From Acidobacteriaceae bacterium (GTDB lineage: Bacteria > Acidobacteriota > Terriglobia > Terriglobales > Acidobacteriaceae), in contig PLHW01000003.1 in the NCBI GenBank assembly GCA_003139095.1, forward strand, positions 1-33,085: a stretch of DNA of 33,085 nt, given 5' to 3'. This document shows, piece after piece, positions 1-8,180 of the stretch. The position numbers and the translations under genes are program-made. Below the pieces are notes generated by a model, which was not told where the DNA came from, ran no database searches, and saw only the letters and a list, made by a program, of their open reading frames with translations. How positions within the stretch are numbered: the stretch's first letter is position 1; the number at the start of each line of letters is the position of its first letter.

Positions 1-23
1 TCTTGACATTGGGGTCCACTTTC
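1..23. mobile_element. Terminal fragment of an inserted element interrupting res (left window end)
   Basis: Read on the minus strand, res coding sequence stops matching its family at codon 266 and enters GAAAGTGGACCCCAATG. The 9-mer TGGACCCCA here is found, in opposite orientation, at the right end of the window (33064-33085), where res resumes. This is the pattern of terminal inverted repeats of an insertion sequence. The trinucleotide CTA (minus strand) borders both sides (24-26 and 33061-33063) and could be a 3-bp target duplication. The body of the element is not in the window, so its family cannot be named. Confidence 0.6.
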
Positions 24-823
24 TAGGCATCGACCGCGTCGAGGCGGTAGAGCATGTGGTGCTTGTCGGCATGTGTGGCGGAGTAGCGCAGGGTGCAAAG
101 CGGCTTCATCTCCCCGAGCGCTTGCTTGCCTTGCCCTTTCAGTCCGCCGTCCACACTCTGCGGCTCGTCCACAATCAGGATCGGCCGTGTGGCCCGGATG
201 AGGTCGATGGGTTTTTCGCCTCCGGTCTTCTCGGTGTCCTTGTAGAGGTTGTTGACATCCTTTTTGTTGATCGCGCCCACCGTCACTACCATAATCTGAA
301 TATTCGGGCTGGTAGCGAAGTTGCGCACCTGCCCAAGCTTGCCTGAATCGTAAAGGAAGAACTCGAACGGCGTGTTGGCGTAGAGGGAGCGGAAGTGTTC
401 TTCGGTGATCTGGAGAGTTTTGTAAACGCCCTCCTTGATCGCCACGGACGGGACGATAACGACAAACTTGGTGAAGCCATAACGGCGGTTCAACTCGAAG
501 ATCGTGCGCAGGTAGACGTAGGTCTTGCCCGTGCCGGTCTCCATCTCCACGGTGAAATCGCCTGAGGCCAGCGAGGCGGAAGGCCGCAGGCCGTTGCGGA
601 TCTGGATGTCACCGAGATTGGTCAGAAGCTCATCATCGAGCAGTTGCAGGCGGTTGCCGATGCCAAGGTCGCTCTGGGCAAATGCTAGGGGTTGCTGTGC
701 GGCAAGCGCGTCACGGGTGACCGTGAATTCGGTGCGGCAGATTTCCTGCCCACGGAACAGGTCGCATACCGACTCGATGGCGGTGTGCTGGTAGTCCAGG
801 TTGGACTCAAAATGCAGTTTCAT
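23..823 (-). CDS. res: Type III restriction enzyme Res subunit, N-terminal part (gene interrupted)
   Basis: This is the 5' part of the ATP-dependent restriction subunit of a type III restriction-modification system, which translocates or diffuses along DNA and cuts when it meets unmodified sites in complex with Mod. Visible superfamily 2 helicase motifs are the Q-motif-like YQHTAIE (residues 11-17), Walker A METGTGKT (94-101), the DEAD-like box DEPQ (219-222) and motif III SAT (248-250). The ATG lies 12 bp after the mod stop codon, so the two are an operon. The reading frame ends after LDAVDA at a TAG lying at the junction with foreign DNA. The missing two thirds, starting YERKLVKQ, is at the other end of the window (30894-33062). 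A rejoined protein would be about 988 residues, normal for Res. As it stands the fragment has half a helicase and no nuclease, so it should be inactive. Confidence 0.93.
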   Translation of the reverse strand: MKLHFESNLDYQHTAIESVCDLFRGQEICRTEFTVTRDALAAQQPLAFAQSDLGIGNRLQLLDDELLTNLGDIQIRNGLRPSASLASGDFTVEMETGTGKTYVYLRTIFELNRRYGFTKFVVIVPSVAIKEGVYKTLQITEEHFRSLYANTPFEFFLYDSGKLGQVRNFATSPNIQIMVVTVGAINKKDVNNLYKDTEKTGGEKPIDLIRATRPILIVDEPQSVDGGLKGQGKQALGEMKPLCTLRYSATHADKHHMLYRLDAVDA

Positions 824-835
824 GGCTGTTCCGCG

Positions 836-2824
836 TTACAGGCTGCGCACGTTCTCCAGCCCGTGCTGCTGGAGAATGGCGTTGAGATTGGTCTTGGCAA
901 TGTCATCGGCAAAGGCGCTATCGCGGAAGACGACGCTCGTCTCGCCTGCAGGGGCCAGTTGCTTGTGCCAGGCAACAATACCCAGTGCCAGTGGCTCCAC
1001 TTCGGCGGCATTGATATGCTCGGCGAGGCACACTAAAAGCGTACCTGCTCCGATACTATGGACGGTCTTGCTGGATATGGTTTTTTGCTCGATTGGAATG
1101 GTGAGAGCAAGCCCGAGCTTGAGCAGCAGCTCGAAAAGGATGTCTTGCTCTGTGCGGTCGGCCTTCAGGTGCTCGATGGACTCTTCAAGAGTCTTAGGAA
1201 GATCATCCCGGTTTGGTTCCCACGCCACTATGTTGCTGGAGGCAAGTTTGAGGATCCGGAAGCCGAGGTCTCCCGGAAACATGGGATTGTCTTGCCGAAC
1301 CTTCTTCGCCGCGCGGCGCAGACGTTCCTTGGTCAGTTCGGCTATGGTACGGGGCTTACCGATTTGTTCGCAGAAATCCGCAGCGACCTTCTGGTCCTTA
1401 TTCTCGGCGTCGAGCGGTTCGGGGAGCTGCACGAGGATGTAGCGGCGGTTGCCACCGTCCGCGGCGTTCTGGATCATGATGGCGTGGGCCGTCGTGCCAG
1501 AACCAGCAAAGAAATCTAACACGATTGAAGCGTCGGCCGTCGGCTGTGCTCCAATGTCGAGAATTCGCTGAATTGTTCCAAGAGGTTTTGGACGAGGGAA
1601 AGCCTCTTTAGGAAAACCCAGGTCAACAAACTGTTCGCTCCCGCGCTCGCTATTGACCTCTTTGAACGTCCAAGAACTTGTGGGTTTGATCAGCGAACGA
1701 CCTTCGAGATAGTCCTTTTCAAAAATTCCCCATATTTTCCGATTGGGCATATACCGCGCAACAACCGTGTCCAGTAGTTCAACGGCAGTCTCATATCCCC
1801 ACCGCCATCGACCATCTGTGCTGTCATCCCGTTGGGGAACAATTTCAATTTCATCACCAATTGCTTGATCTCTTTCTTTTGACAATCGGAGAGCTTTAGT
1901 GGATGGAGAAAAGTAAAAGTAGTAGAACATATCCGGGCGATCTTGCCGACGATCTGCATCACCCGTCTTCCGAAGGTCGATCTCGCGGTATTGCTGGCCT
2001 TCGTGGTCGGCCTTATTATATCTGCGCGTAACCTTCTGCTCAGGAGCAAAACCTCCCCAGTGGGTCACTTCAAAATTCTTTGCTACTACTACTAAATATT
2101 CATGCGCTGTTGCAATAAAGCGGTCATCGGAGCGCCCTTTTGGGTTATTGATGTTAGCGATAATTCCGAGGACGTTTTCTTCACCGTAGACCTCACACAG
2201 CAATTGTTTAAGCTCGTGGACCTCCGAATCGTCACAACTGACGAACATCACCCCGTCCTCTCGCAGCAGATTCCTAGCGAGCTTCAATCTCGGGTACATC
2301 ATATTGAGCCAGTCCGTGTGGAAGCGGCCGGAGGATTCGGTATTTGAGGAAATCTTGTTGCCGTTGCCATCCACCTGGCCGGTGAGTTCGAGGTAGTTCT
2401 TGATGTTGTCCTGAAAGTTGTCGGGATAGACGAAGTCTTTGCCGGTGTTGTATGGCGGGTCGATGTAGATGAGCTTGACTTTCCCGGCGTAGGATTTCTG
2501 GAGCAACTTCAGGACTTCGAGGTTATCGCCCTCGATCATGAGGTTGTGAGTGGTGTCCCAGTCCACGCTGTCTTCCGGGCAGGGGCGCAGCGTGCCGATG
2601 GAAGGCGTTAGGGCGAGCTGGCGGGCGCGGCGCTTGCCGTGCCAATTGAGGCCGTATTTCTCCTCCCGCTCATCCACGGCTCCGCCGAGGAGCTGCTTCA
2701 GAACATCGAAGTCCAGCTTGCCTTCAGTGAGGGCCTCGGGGAACAGGGCCGTAAGCCGCGCAATATTCTCCGCGACAATGTCCGGGGATTTGGTTTCGGC
2801 GTCTTGGGCGGTGAGTGTCTTCAT
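836..2824 (-). CDS. mod: Type III site-specific DNA-methyltransferase, Mod subunit (N6-adenine)
   Basis: Mod gives sequence specificity to the type III system and transfers a methyl group from S-adenosylmethionine to adenine. The 662-residue protein has the catalytic motif IV DPPYNTG at 122-128 before the cofactor motif DFFAGSGTT at 437-445. That order is the beta class typical of Mod. The segment between them, about residues 240-390, is the expected target recognition domain; its DNA (about 1690-2110) is clearly more AT-rich than the flanks, as is usual for swapped recognition domains. An AGGGGA ribosome site precedes the ATG. It follows the DUF4391 gene by 12 bp and precedes res by 12 bp. 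Nothing in the frame is damaged, so this methyltransferase may still modify the host genome although res is broken. Confidence 0.95.
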   Translation of the reverse strand: MKTLTAQDAETKSPDIVAENIARLTALFPEALTEGKLDFDVLKQLLGGAVDEREEKYGLNWHGKRRARQLALTPSIGTLRPCPEDSVDWDTTHNLMIEGDNLEVLKLLQKSYAGKVKLIYIDPPYNTGKDFVYPDNFQDNIKNYLELTGQVDGNGNKISSNTESSGRFHTDWLNMMYPRLKLARNLLREDGVMFVSCDDSEVHELKQLLCEVYGEENVLGIIANINNPKGRSDDRFIATAHEYLVVVAKNFEVTHWGGFAPEQKVTRRYNKADHEGQQYREIDLRKTGDADRRQDRPDMFYYFYFSPSTKALRLSKERDQAIGDEIEIVPQRDDSTDGRWRWGYETAVELLDTVVARYMPNRKIWGIFEKDYLEGRSLIKPTSSWTFKEVNSERGSEQFVDLGFPKEAFPRPKPLGTIQRILDIGAQPTADASIVLDFFAGSGTTAHAIMIQNAADGGNRRYILVQLPEPLDAENKDQKVAADFCEQIGKPRTIAELTKERLRRAAKKVRQDNPMFPGDLGFRILKLASSNIVAWEPNRDDLPKTLEESIEHLKADRTEQDILFELLLKLGLALTIPIEQKTISSKTVHSIGAGTLLVCLAEHINAAEVEPLALGIVAWHKQLAPAGETSVVFRDSAFADDIAKTNLNAILQQHGLENVRSL

Positions 2825-2836
2825 CTTGTTTTCCCC

Positions 2837-3592
2837 TTAGAGTGTCCTTTGTGTCGCGGCCAGTTCAGCTTCCAGGCGCTTGATTTCGATGTTTAGTTCC
2901 ACACGGCGATTGAGCTGCTTTTCCTTATCGGCTCTGGCGCGCAAAATCGCAAGATCACGCCGGAGCTGGGCGTGGATGTCGAGGCCTCCCCGTAATGCGG
3001 AAGCGCGTTCCGTGGACTCCGGGGGTGCAAAAATCCCGGTGATCCGGGCCGCTTCCAGCGCCGCCAGACGTTCCAGCAACCCTTCATAGAGTGCAAAGAG
3101 ATCACGGCCAGGCAGACGCGAGACCGCTACGCTTGCGAAGAATGCGGCTTCCTCCGAGGATGGTGTATCCGGGTTTAACGAGAGTTGCCGCACGTCCTCG
3201 ATGACCACCTTACCTGCTTCGCCTTGCGACCACCGTTTGTGGGCCAGCGACAGGTTGACGGCACCGCGGTGCTCGGTAACGAGCACGAGGGGATAAGGAA
3301 TAGCCCGGTGGATCAGTTCGATAAGGCGCGGCGGCTTGGCCGTGGAGCGCAGCGCGACGGTGAGGACCGCGATCTCCAGATACTCGCGCGCCTCGTCCCG
3401 GAAGGCCGGGACACCGATATTGATGGGCTTAAGCGCGGCCACCCAGGTCATTTCCTCGATGCCGTCCTGAATCTGGCGCTTGTCGGCGGCGGTAGGCGTA
3501 CCCTGTTCCAGTAGCAGCTTTTTGGGAACCCGTTGATCGACGAGCGCTTCATTGGGAATGGCGAGAGCGTTGATGACCGGGGCGAAACTCAT
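2837..3592 (-). CDS. DUF4391 domain protein associated with the type III operon
   Basis: The 251-residue protein resembles the DUF4391 family, whose biochemical role is not known to me. Members often lie between a large helicase and a Mod-type methyltransferase, as here. The N-terminal half contains a conserved-looking core (KKLLLEQG, then EIAVLTVALR and HRAIPYPLVLV at about residues 60-110). The last 60 residues, rich in Arg, Leu and Glu (about 190-251), should form a coiled coil. Its ATG overlaps the helicase stop codon by 4 bp (ATGA), indicating translational coupling, and mod starts 12 bp further on. It could be a structural or specificity partner of the helicase or of Mod; that is inference from position only. 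Confidence 0.8.
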   Translation of the reverse strand: MSFAPVINALAIPNEALVDQRVPKKLLLEQGTPTAADKRQIQDGIEEMTWVAALKPINIGVPAFRDEAREYLEIAVLTVALRSTAKPPRLIELIHRAIPYPLVLVTEHRGAVNLSLAHKRWSQGEAGKVVIEDVRQLSLNPDTPSSEEAAFFASVAVSRLPGRDLFALYEGLLERLAALEAARITGIFAPPESTERASALRGGLDIHAQLRRDLAILRARADKEKQLNRRVELNIEIKRLEAELAATQRTL

Positions 3593-6500
3593 GCGTTTGC
3601 CGGCTCCGGCAGCACAACGAGAAAAGCGACAATCTCGAAGTCATTGATGCCCTGAAACTCGCCCTTCATGGCGTGTGTGCCGCCCGGCGTGAAGAGACTG
3701 GCCAGGGCGCGCTCCTCCTTCTTGCCGACAACTGAGGCGACCGCTGTGGCGAGCAGGTCCTGGGTTGCGCTCATGTCCTTGCCGTTCTTGGTGGCTTTGT
3801 CGAAGCTCGCGCAGGCGCCGGCATCTGGCAGGTCGCGCCCAATGCAGAGCCGTTTCAGGCGGTCGAGCGCCTGCTTCGCCTGGGTGAACGGCAGCAACAC
3901 TACGCCGCTGTCCCCCACATGCACAACGTAGTGCGGCGCCAGCGGGTAACCCGGCTCGATCGTCTTGAGCGCCGCCTCTCCCACCGCCCGCAGGCAGAAG
4001 ATCACACCGGGCTGGATCGCGGCTTCGCCGCTGTTCTGCACAGTTGTAACCGCAAAAGTGCCGAACGGCAGGCCCTCCAGTTTCCCGGCGTGCTCCTTGA
4101 GAAAGCCCGCGAGATCAATACGGAAATCGTTCAGGGTAAGGTCGGCGATGGAGACGCCGCTGCTCAGGTCTTCAAGGTCGATGACGGCGTCCTGGAGCTT
4201 GAGAAGCTGCTTGCGGCGGTATTCCAGATCGTTCATCTGGTCGCCGGATTGGTACTCGATGATGTTCTCCTCACCCGTGGCGGAAATATCGAGGAGTACC
4301 ATGCGGCCGCTGACACGCTGTTCGAGGTTTATGTACTCTTCCAGTTCCAGGTTGGGCCAGAAATTTATGAGCTGTATGCGCTCGTTGGACGAGCCTAGAC
4401 GGTCGATGCGGCCGAAACGCTGAATGATGCGGACGGGGTTCCAGTGAATGTCATAGTTGATGACGGTATCGCAGTCCTGGAGGTTTTGCCCCTCGCTCAC
4501 GCAGTCCGTAGCGATGAGCAAATCGACCTCGCCGTCGGCCGCAAGGTCCTCGGGGCGCTCTTTTGAGCGCGGCGAAAAAGCCGTGATAATGCTGACAAAA
4601 TCCTTGCGGAGGTTGGGTAACGTTGTCTGGTTATGGCCCGTGCCGGTCACTAGGGCCGCGTGCAGGCCGAGTTCCTTCTGTGCCCAGCCCGAAAGCTCTT
4701 GGTAGAGATATTGAGCGGTATCGGCGAAAGCAGTGAAAACGAGAACCTTGCGGTTATCGGGATTGAGCGGCGCGCGGCACTTGCGCTCGATGACTTCGCG
4801 GAGAGCCCTAAGCTTGGCGTCGCGCGCCGTGCTCACCTGTCTCGCCGCCGAAAGCAGCGTCGCCAGCCGGTTGCGGTCCTCCATCAGGTCCTGCCGCCAG
4901 CGGACACGGTCAACGTCTTGCAGCAGCACCTTTACCTTGCGCCCGACGAGCAGACTCTCAAACGCGGGGTCTTCCGCGTCCACATCCTCAATGTCGATTT
5001 CCTCCACGGCCTCCGCCTGGGCATCGATTTTTGCAAGGGTGGCTTCCACATCCGCGAGCTGGCGATTGATGGTGAGGACAAAAGAGGAAACCGAGCTTTC
5101 CATCCGCTTGAGGACGTTCACCCGTAGCAGGTGAACAAGGCTCTCTTCACGGTCCACCTGCCGGAAGAAGCTTTCCCCACCCCGAATCCGCGTGCTGTAT
5201 TTGGCGTCATAAGAGGCCTGCTTGTGCGGTAGCACGTAGCGCAGCGGCGCGTAGGCCGCAAGCGTTAAGCGGCGGATCTCGTTATTGATGTCCCGAATCG
5301 AGCGAAATTCTCCGGCCAGGTCCACGTCGGGCTTGATGTTGACCGGCTTCAGCCGCTCGGGAAAGCGGCCTGTTTCCTTGGTGCCGTAGTATTTCTCGAT
5401 GTGCTTGCGCGAGCGGGCGATGGTCAATAGGTCGAGCAGCTTAAAGTAATCGAACCCGAGCATTTCCAGGAGATGCGGCGGTCTTCGTTCCGCGTCCTCC
5501 AGGGCGAGCCAGCGATTGAACTGGAGCTGAGCCTGCCGAACCGTCGCCTCGATGCTGGGAATCCCGTGCTCGGAGAGCGCCATGTCGTCCGCCTCGGTCA
5601 CGAAGGCGATCTGGTTTTTGAGATCCGCCAGGCGGTTGTTGACCGGCGTGGCCGAGAGCATCAGCACACGGGTTTTCACGCCCTCCTTGATGATGCGGCG
5701 CATCAGGCGGTCATAGCGCGTCTCGCGGGTGTTGTGCGTCGCCTTGTTGCGGAAGTTGTGGGATTCGTCGATGACGACGAGATCGTAGTTGCCCCAGTTC
5801 ACATGGGCGAGATCGATGTCGCCGGAGGCGCCGCCGTCGCGTGACAGGTCTGTGTGGTTGAGAACGTCGTAATTGAGGCGGTCGGAAGCGAGGAAGTTGC
5901 GGCGGTCATTCGCTTTATAGAGTGTCCAGTTATCGCGCAGACGCTTCGGCACGAGCACAAGCACACGGTCATTGCGCAGCTCGTAGTACTTGATAATGGC
6001 GAGCGCTTCAAACGTCTTGCCGAGGCCGACGCTGTCGGCAATGATGCAGCCGCCAAGCCGTTCCAGTTTGTCGATGGCGCCGACGACGCCGTCCCGCTGG
6101 AATTTATAGAGCTTCTTCCAGACAGTGGTGTTGCGGATGCCAGTCGCGGACTTGACGATGCGCTCTTCATCCAGTTCGTCGCCCAGATCTTTGAAAATCT
6201 GGAATAAAGTCAAGTAGTAGATGAGCGACGGCGCTTTCGGATCGGCGAGTTCCTGAAGGCGCGAGAGAAAAGTGGCCTTCTGCTGATCGGAGGCCGGCAA
6301 CGTATTCCACAGGCTCGCGAACCAGGAGCCGAGGACGGCAGATTCCTCGGGTTTCTCGGAACACTGGATCAGACTGAATTGATTGCCGGGAGTGATTCCC
6401 AACCCTTCAGTTGTAAAGGCACAGTTGCCAGTGATGACACGATGAAGCTCTGAATCCTGTTTGCCGGCGATGAGGATAGATTGCGGTAGCAAGGCCGGAG

Positions 6501-6798
6501 CAGTCCGCAGCTCAACCTTCTTTTTAATCCAAGCGGCGCATTCGCGGGCAAGCCAGCGGAGTTGCAGGCGATTTCGAAAAGCACGGTCCGTATCCGAACC
6601 GGTCAACCCGAGGTCCGCTCCGTTAGTTGCCGGGAGCACCACGCGGCAGGCGTCAAGCTTCTCCAACAGATCACGCAGCTCCGCGAATGCAAATAGGGAA
6701 AATGCGGGAGAGGCCAAGTCCAGCGCCGACGGGGGTACCAAGGTCTGGCGCAGCTCGTCGATCACGCGGTCGTTGCCTGTGTTCTTGATGAGTTTCAT
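3589..6798 (-). CDS. Large SNF2-like helicase with a degenerate phospholipase D-like N-terminal domain
   Basis: This 1069-residue protein is an ATP-dependent helicase or translocase of the SNF2/DEAD superfamily. Seen motifs are Walker A DSVGLGKT (255-262), the DESH box (344-347), SATP (382-385), LIATDCVSEGQNLQ in the second RecA lobe and motif VI QRFGRIDRLGS. Residues about 100-165 resemble the second half of a phospholipase D-like nuclease domain (LHRVITGNCAFTTEGLG, then WFASLW), but only the histidine H119 of the HxK signature is present, so nuclease activity is doubtful. The gene starts directly after the stop codon of the RHH gene and its stop overlaps DUF4391. It therefore belongs to one operon with mod and res, where it probably acts as a third motor protein of the defence system. 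It lacks the neighbouring drmA/B genes of DISARM and the pglZ of BREX. Confidence 0.85.
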   Translation of the reverse strand: MKLIKNTGNDRVIDELRQTLVPPSALDLASPAFSLFAFAELRDLLEKLDACRVVLPATNGADLGLTGSDTDRAFRNRLQLRWLARECAAWIKKKVELRTAPALLPQSILIAGKQDSELHRVITGNCAFTTEGLGITPGNQFSLIQCSEKPEESAVLGSWFASLWNTLPASDQQKATFLSRLQELADPKAPSLIYYLTLFQIFKDLGDELDEERIVKSATGIRNTTVWKKLYKFQRDGVVGAIDKLERLGGCIIADSVGLGKTFEALAIIKYYELRNDRVLVLVPKRLRDNWTLYKANDRRNFLASDRLNYDVLNHTDLSRDGGASGDIDLAHVNWGNYDLVVIDESHNFRNKATHNTRETRYDRLMRRIIKEGVKTRVLMLSATPVNNRLADLKNQIAFVTEADDMALSEHGIPSIEATVRQAQLQFNRWLALEDAERRPPHLLEMLGFDYFKLLDLLTIARSRKHIEKYYGTKETGRFPERLKPVNIKPDVDLAGEFRSIRDINNEIRRLTLAAYAPLRYVLPHKQASYDAKYSTRIRGGESFFRQVDREESLVHLLRVNVLKRMESSVSSFVLTINRQLADVEATLAKIDAQAEAVEEIDIEDVDAEDPAFESLLVGRKVKVLLQDVDRVRWRQDLMEDRNRLATLLSAARQVSTARDAKLRALREVIERKCRAPLNPDNRKVLVFTAFADTAQYLYQELSGWAQKELGLHAALVTGTGHNQTTLPNLRKDFVSIITAFSPRSKERPEDLAADGEVDLLIATDCVSEGQNLQDCDTVINYDIHWNPVRIIQRFGRIDRLGSSNERIQLINFWPNLELEEYINLEQRVSGRMVLLDISATGEENIIEYQSGDQMNDLEYRRKQLLKLQDAVIDLEDLSSGVSIADLTLNDFRIDLAGFLKEHAGKLEGLPFGTFAVTTVQNSGEAAIQPGVIFCLRAVGEAALKTIEPGYPLAPHYVVHVGDSGVVLLPFTQAKQALDRLKRLCIGRDLPDAGACASFDKATKNGKDMSATQDLLATAVASVVGKKEERALASLFTPGGTHAMKGEFQGINDFEIVAFLVVLPEPANA

Positions 6799-7035
6799 CT
6801 ATTGGTTCCGAGGCACGCTCCGCCGTCCTGAATCCGGCAAGCGTCTTCCCCTTCCGTCTTCCGGATCGCTCGCGACATATTTCTCCGCTGCGTCACGCAC
6901 AACCCAAGCCAGAGACACTTTTTTCTCCTTGGCGATGACTTCGAGAGTCTGATACAGGTCGGGGGGGAAGGTTATGGAAATGCGGGGCGCGCGGGGCGTC
7001 TTGGTCTTCCCTGCCCTAGGCTTTTTTATGGTCAT
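6799..7035 (-). CDS. Ribbon-helix-helix (CopG/Arc type) regulator, first gene of the type III operon
   Basis: The 78-residue product has a basic N-terminus followed by PRISITFPPDLYQTLEVIAKEKKVSLAWVVRDA (described as strand at about 23-28, then two helices), the usual form of a ribbon-helix-helix DNA-binding domain. Such proteins bind operators as dimers and repress their own operons. I chose the ATG at 7035. A GTG 27 bp upstream at 7062 is also possible but would place the start inside the putative operator (7065-7081). The stop codon is immediately followed by the helicase ATG, so it is co-transcribed with the helicase, DUF4391, mod and res genes and is the natural candidate for controlling them. 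A short arginine-rich tail follows the domain. Confidence 0.75.
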   Translation of the reverse strand: MTIKKPRAGKTKTPRAPRISITFPPDLYQTLEVIAKEKKVSLAWVVRDAAEKYVASDPEDGRGRRLPDSGRRSVPRNQ

Positions 7036-7064
7036 CTGCGTCTTTCGCTCGTGATGCACCACGA

Positions 7065-7081
7065 TACACCACCACGGTGTA
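7065..7081. promoter_or_regulatory. Inverted repeat, candidate operator of the type III operon
   Basis: TACACC, ACCAC, GGTGTA forms a perfect 6-bp inverted repeat; the flanking bases extend it imperfectly (ACGATACACC against GGTGTACGAT). It lies 30 bp upstream of the RHH gene start. A second, smaller repeat (TCGTG...CACGA) overlaps the start region. Binding by the RHH protein is inference. Confidence 0.5.
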
Positions 7082-7100
7082 CGATAACAAGCCTTTTAGA

Positions 7101-7132
7101 ATTGTAGGATTGTAGGATTCTAGGATTGTAGG
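7101..7132. repeat. Four tandem 8-bp repeats ATTGTAGG
   Basis: Four contiguous units run ATTGTAGG, ATTGTAGG, ATTCTAGG, ATTGTAGG, followed by AAAATATAGG. On the minus strand each unit contains a -10-like hexamer (TACAAT or TAGAAT) pointing toward the RHH/helicase operon. Related arrays occur at 8154-8178 and 11437-11460, and related single motifs near 19786 and 20992. The array is probably a binding region for a plasmid-encoded regulator that overlaps the promoter. Confidence 0.7.
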
Positions 7133-7243
7133 AAAATATAGGTTTAAGACACAGCGCCTGGCCGGGGCTTCGCATGCGGGCGAAAAGTTAGGCCTTTACC
7201 TGGGCGCGTCCCGCACATCATGGGCCTTAAGGACCGATTGAAT

Positions 7244-7420
7244 CTACTTCAATTTCGTCTCAAGAGTGGTCGCAATCTTCAGCATGTCCCGTGATAGATT
7301 TTCCGTCTGCCCCTGGAGCACCAACATCCTAGCCGCAATAAATTCCAAAGCATGGGCTTGTCTTTCTTCTGCATTCGCGTTTTGTGCGGGTATAAACGCA
7401 ATTGGCGTGTTCGGTTGCAT
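7244..7420 (-). CDS. Small hypothetical protein
   Basis: The 58-residue product has a Pro/Gln/Asn-rich start and a helical second half (EERQAHALEFIAARML, then ENLSRDMLKIATTLETKLK). I do not recognise the family. The ATG at 7420 is chosen because AAGGAG lies about 10 bases upstream (7431-7436). A longer frame starting at 7480 lacks such a site. It follows two tiny frames (7450-7500 and 7505-7579) in the same direction that are each coupled or closely spaced to the previous one. It could be a remnant of, or accessory to, the decayed toxin gene upstream. Confidence 0.5.
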   Translation of the reverse strand: MQPNTPIAFIPAQNANAEERQAHALEFIAARMLVLQGQTENLSRDMLKIATTLETKLK

Positions 7421-7504
7421 TTGGCTATCTCCTTGGTTTGTTAACGGCCCTATTTGGCTTTGTGCTGTGCCGCTTCCCAATCTTCTAGCACTTGGGTCAT
7501 ATCC

Positions 7505-7579
7505 TCAAAAGACTAAATTTTCTGCGTCACGCCAGCAGCCTGGGGGTGCCTTTGGGTCGGCCTTCTGTTCGGCAGTCAT
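7505..7579 (-). CDS. Very small open frame coupled to the PIN remnant
   Basis: This frame encodes 24 residues starting MTAEQKADPKAPPGCWRDAE. Its ATG overlaps the TGA of the upstream PIN-toxin remnant (ATGA), the arrangement of translational coupling. A second frame of 16 residues (7450-7500, MTQVLEDWEAAQHKAK) follows with a GAGG just upstream. Neither is recognisable. They may be true leader-type peptides or chance frames in a decaying toxin locus. Confidence 0.25.
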   Translation of the reverse strand: MTAEQKADPKAPPGCWRDAENLVF

Positions 7580-7668
7580 GCTGCTTCCCACGGATTGATG
7601 GTGGTTGCACCGATGCCATCAAAATCCCGCGTATTCCTGGTAACTATCGAAATGCTTTTGAATTTCGA
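7576..7668 (-). pseudogene. C-terminal remnant of a PIN-domain (VapC-like) toxin
   Basis: Translation of the minus strand gives SIVTRNTRDFDGIGATTI followed by NPWEAA and a stop at 7576-7578. This is the typical end of VapC-type PIN-domain ribonucleases, including the last acidic residues (TRNTRDFDG) and the common terminal INPWEAA. Upstream in the same frame the similarity fades after about 30 codons and the DUF6088 gene begins, so the catalytic N-terminal two thirds are missing. It is the scar of a deleted toxin gene. Confidence 0.65.
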
Positions 7669-7688
7669 GCAGATCCTGGAGGGACGGG

Positions 7689-8105
7689 TTATCGCGCAAG
7701 CACCAGCTCCTGCTTGCCGTCGCGGAGTCGGCGCGAGAATCTTCCCCTTACCCGTACAACCGGGTTGAGCGGGATCTGCTTTGAACGTCGTTCGTTATAG
7801 TCGCGCTCGGCTTCGGACGGTTCCCATGTCACGCCGAGTTTGGTGAGGGCTTGCCGTGCTGCGCCTAAGAATCCTCCCCGGCTGTAAAGGATTGGGTCGC
7901 CGGAAAGACGCGAGACGACTGCCCGGCCATAGACTCCATAGCCAAGCCGCACGAGGCGTTTTTCACGCACGAGAATGCGCAGTACGCGCAGAACCTGATC
8001 CTCGCCGCCGAGGTCTCTGAACTCCCGCGGCAAGAACACGTCATCGCCGCGCTTGCGGGCGATCCGACTCTCAATCTTCTCGCGCAATGTCTTCGGCCGT
8101 CGCAT
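7689..8105 (-). CDS. DUF6088 family protein (AbiEi-like winged-helix, antitoxin-type)
   Basis: The 138-residue protein matches the form of the DUF6088/AbiEi-type group: an N-terminal winged helix (residues about 5-60, LREKIESRIARKRGDDVFL, then EDQVLRVLRILVREKRL and VRLGYGVYGR), followed by a basic tail. Related proteins act as DNA-binding antitoxins or regulators, often next to a nucleotidyltransferase toxin. No such toxin follows here; instead there is only a PIN-toxin remnant, so the pair is probably incomplete. The start ATG is at 8105. Tandem 8-bp repeats lie 49-73 bp upstream at 8154-8178. Function as an antitoxin is inference from family. Confidence 0.65.
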   Translation of the reverse strand: MRRPKTLREKIESRIARKRGDDVFLPREFRDLGGEDQVLRVLRILVREKRLVRLGYGVYGRAVVSRLSGDPILYSRGGFLGAARQALTKLGVTWEPSEAERDYNERRSKQIPLNPVVRVRGRFSRRLRDGKQELVLAR

Positions 8106-8144
8106 GGAAACACCCTGACAAAAACCCGCGCGGTTGTTCGCTAA

Positions 8145-8178
8145 AAGTTTAGGATTCTAGGATTCTAGGAAAGTATAG
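8145..8178. repeat. Tandem 8-bp repeats ATTCTAGG upstream of the DUF6088 gene
   Basis: AAAGTTTAGG is followed by two contiguous units ATTCTAGG (8154-8161, 8162-8169) and then AAAGTATAG. The end matches the end of the array at 7125-7141 (AAAATATAG). On the minus strand the units hold TAGAAT, a -10-like hexamer directed toward the DUF6088 gene. Confidence 0.65.
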
Positions 8179-8180
8179 TT

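Noticed and set aside
3589-6798. DISARM (drmD-like helicase plus methyltransferase)
   Set aside because: The helicase and an adenine methyltransferase are present, but drmA, drmB and drmC are not, and a true Res gene follows mod.
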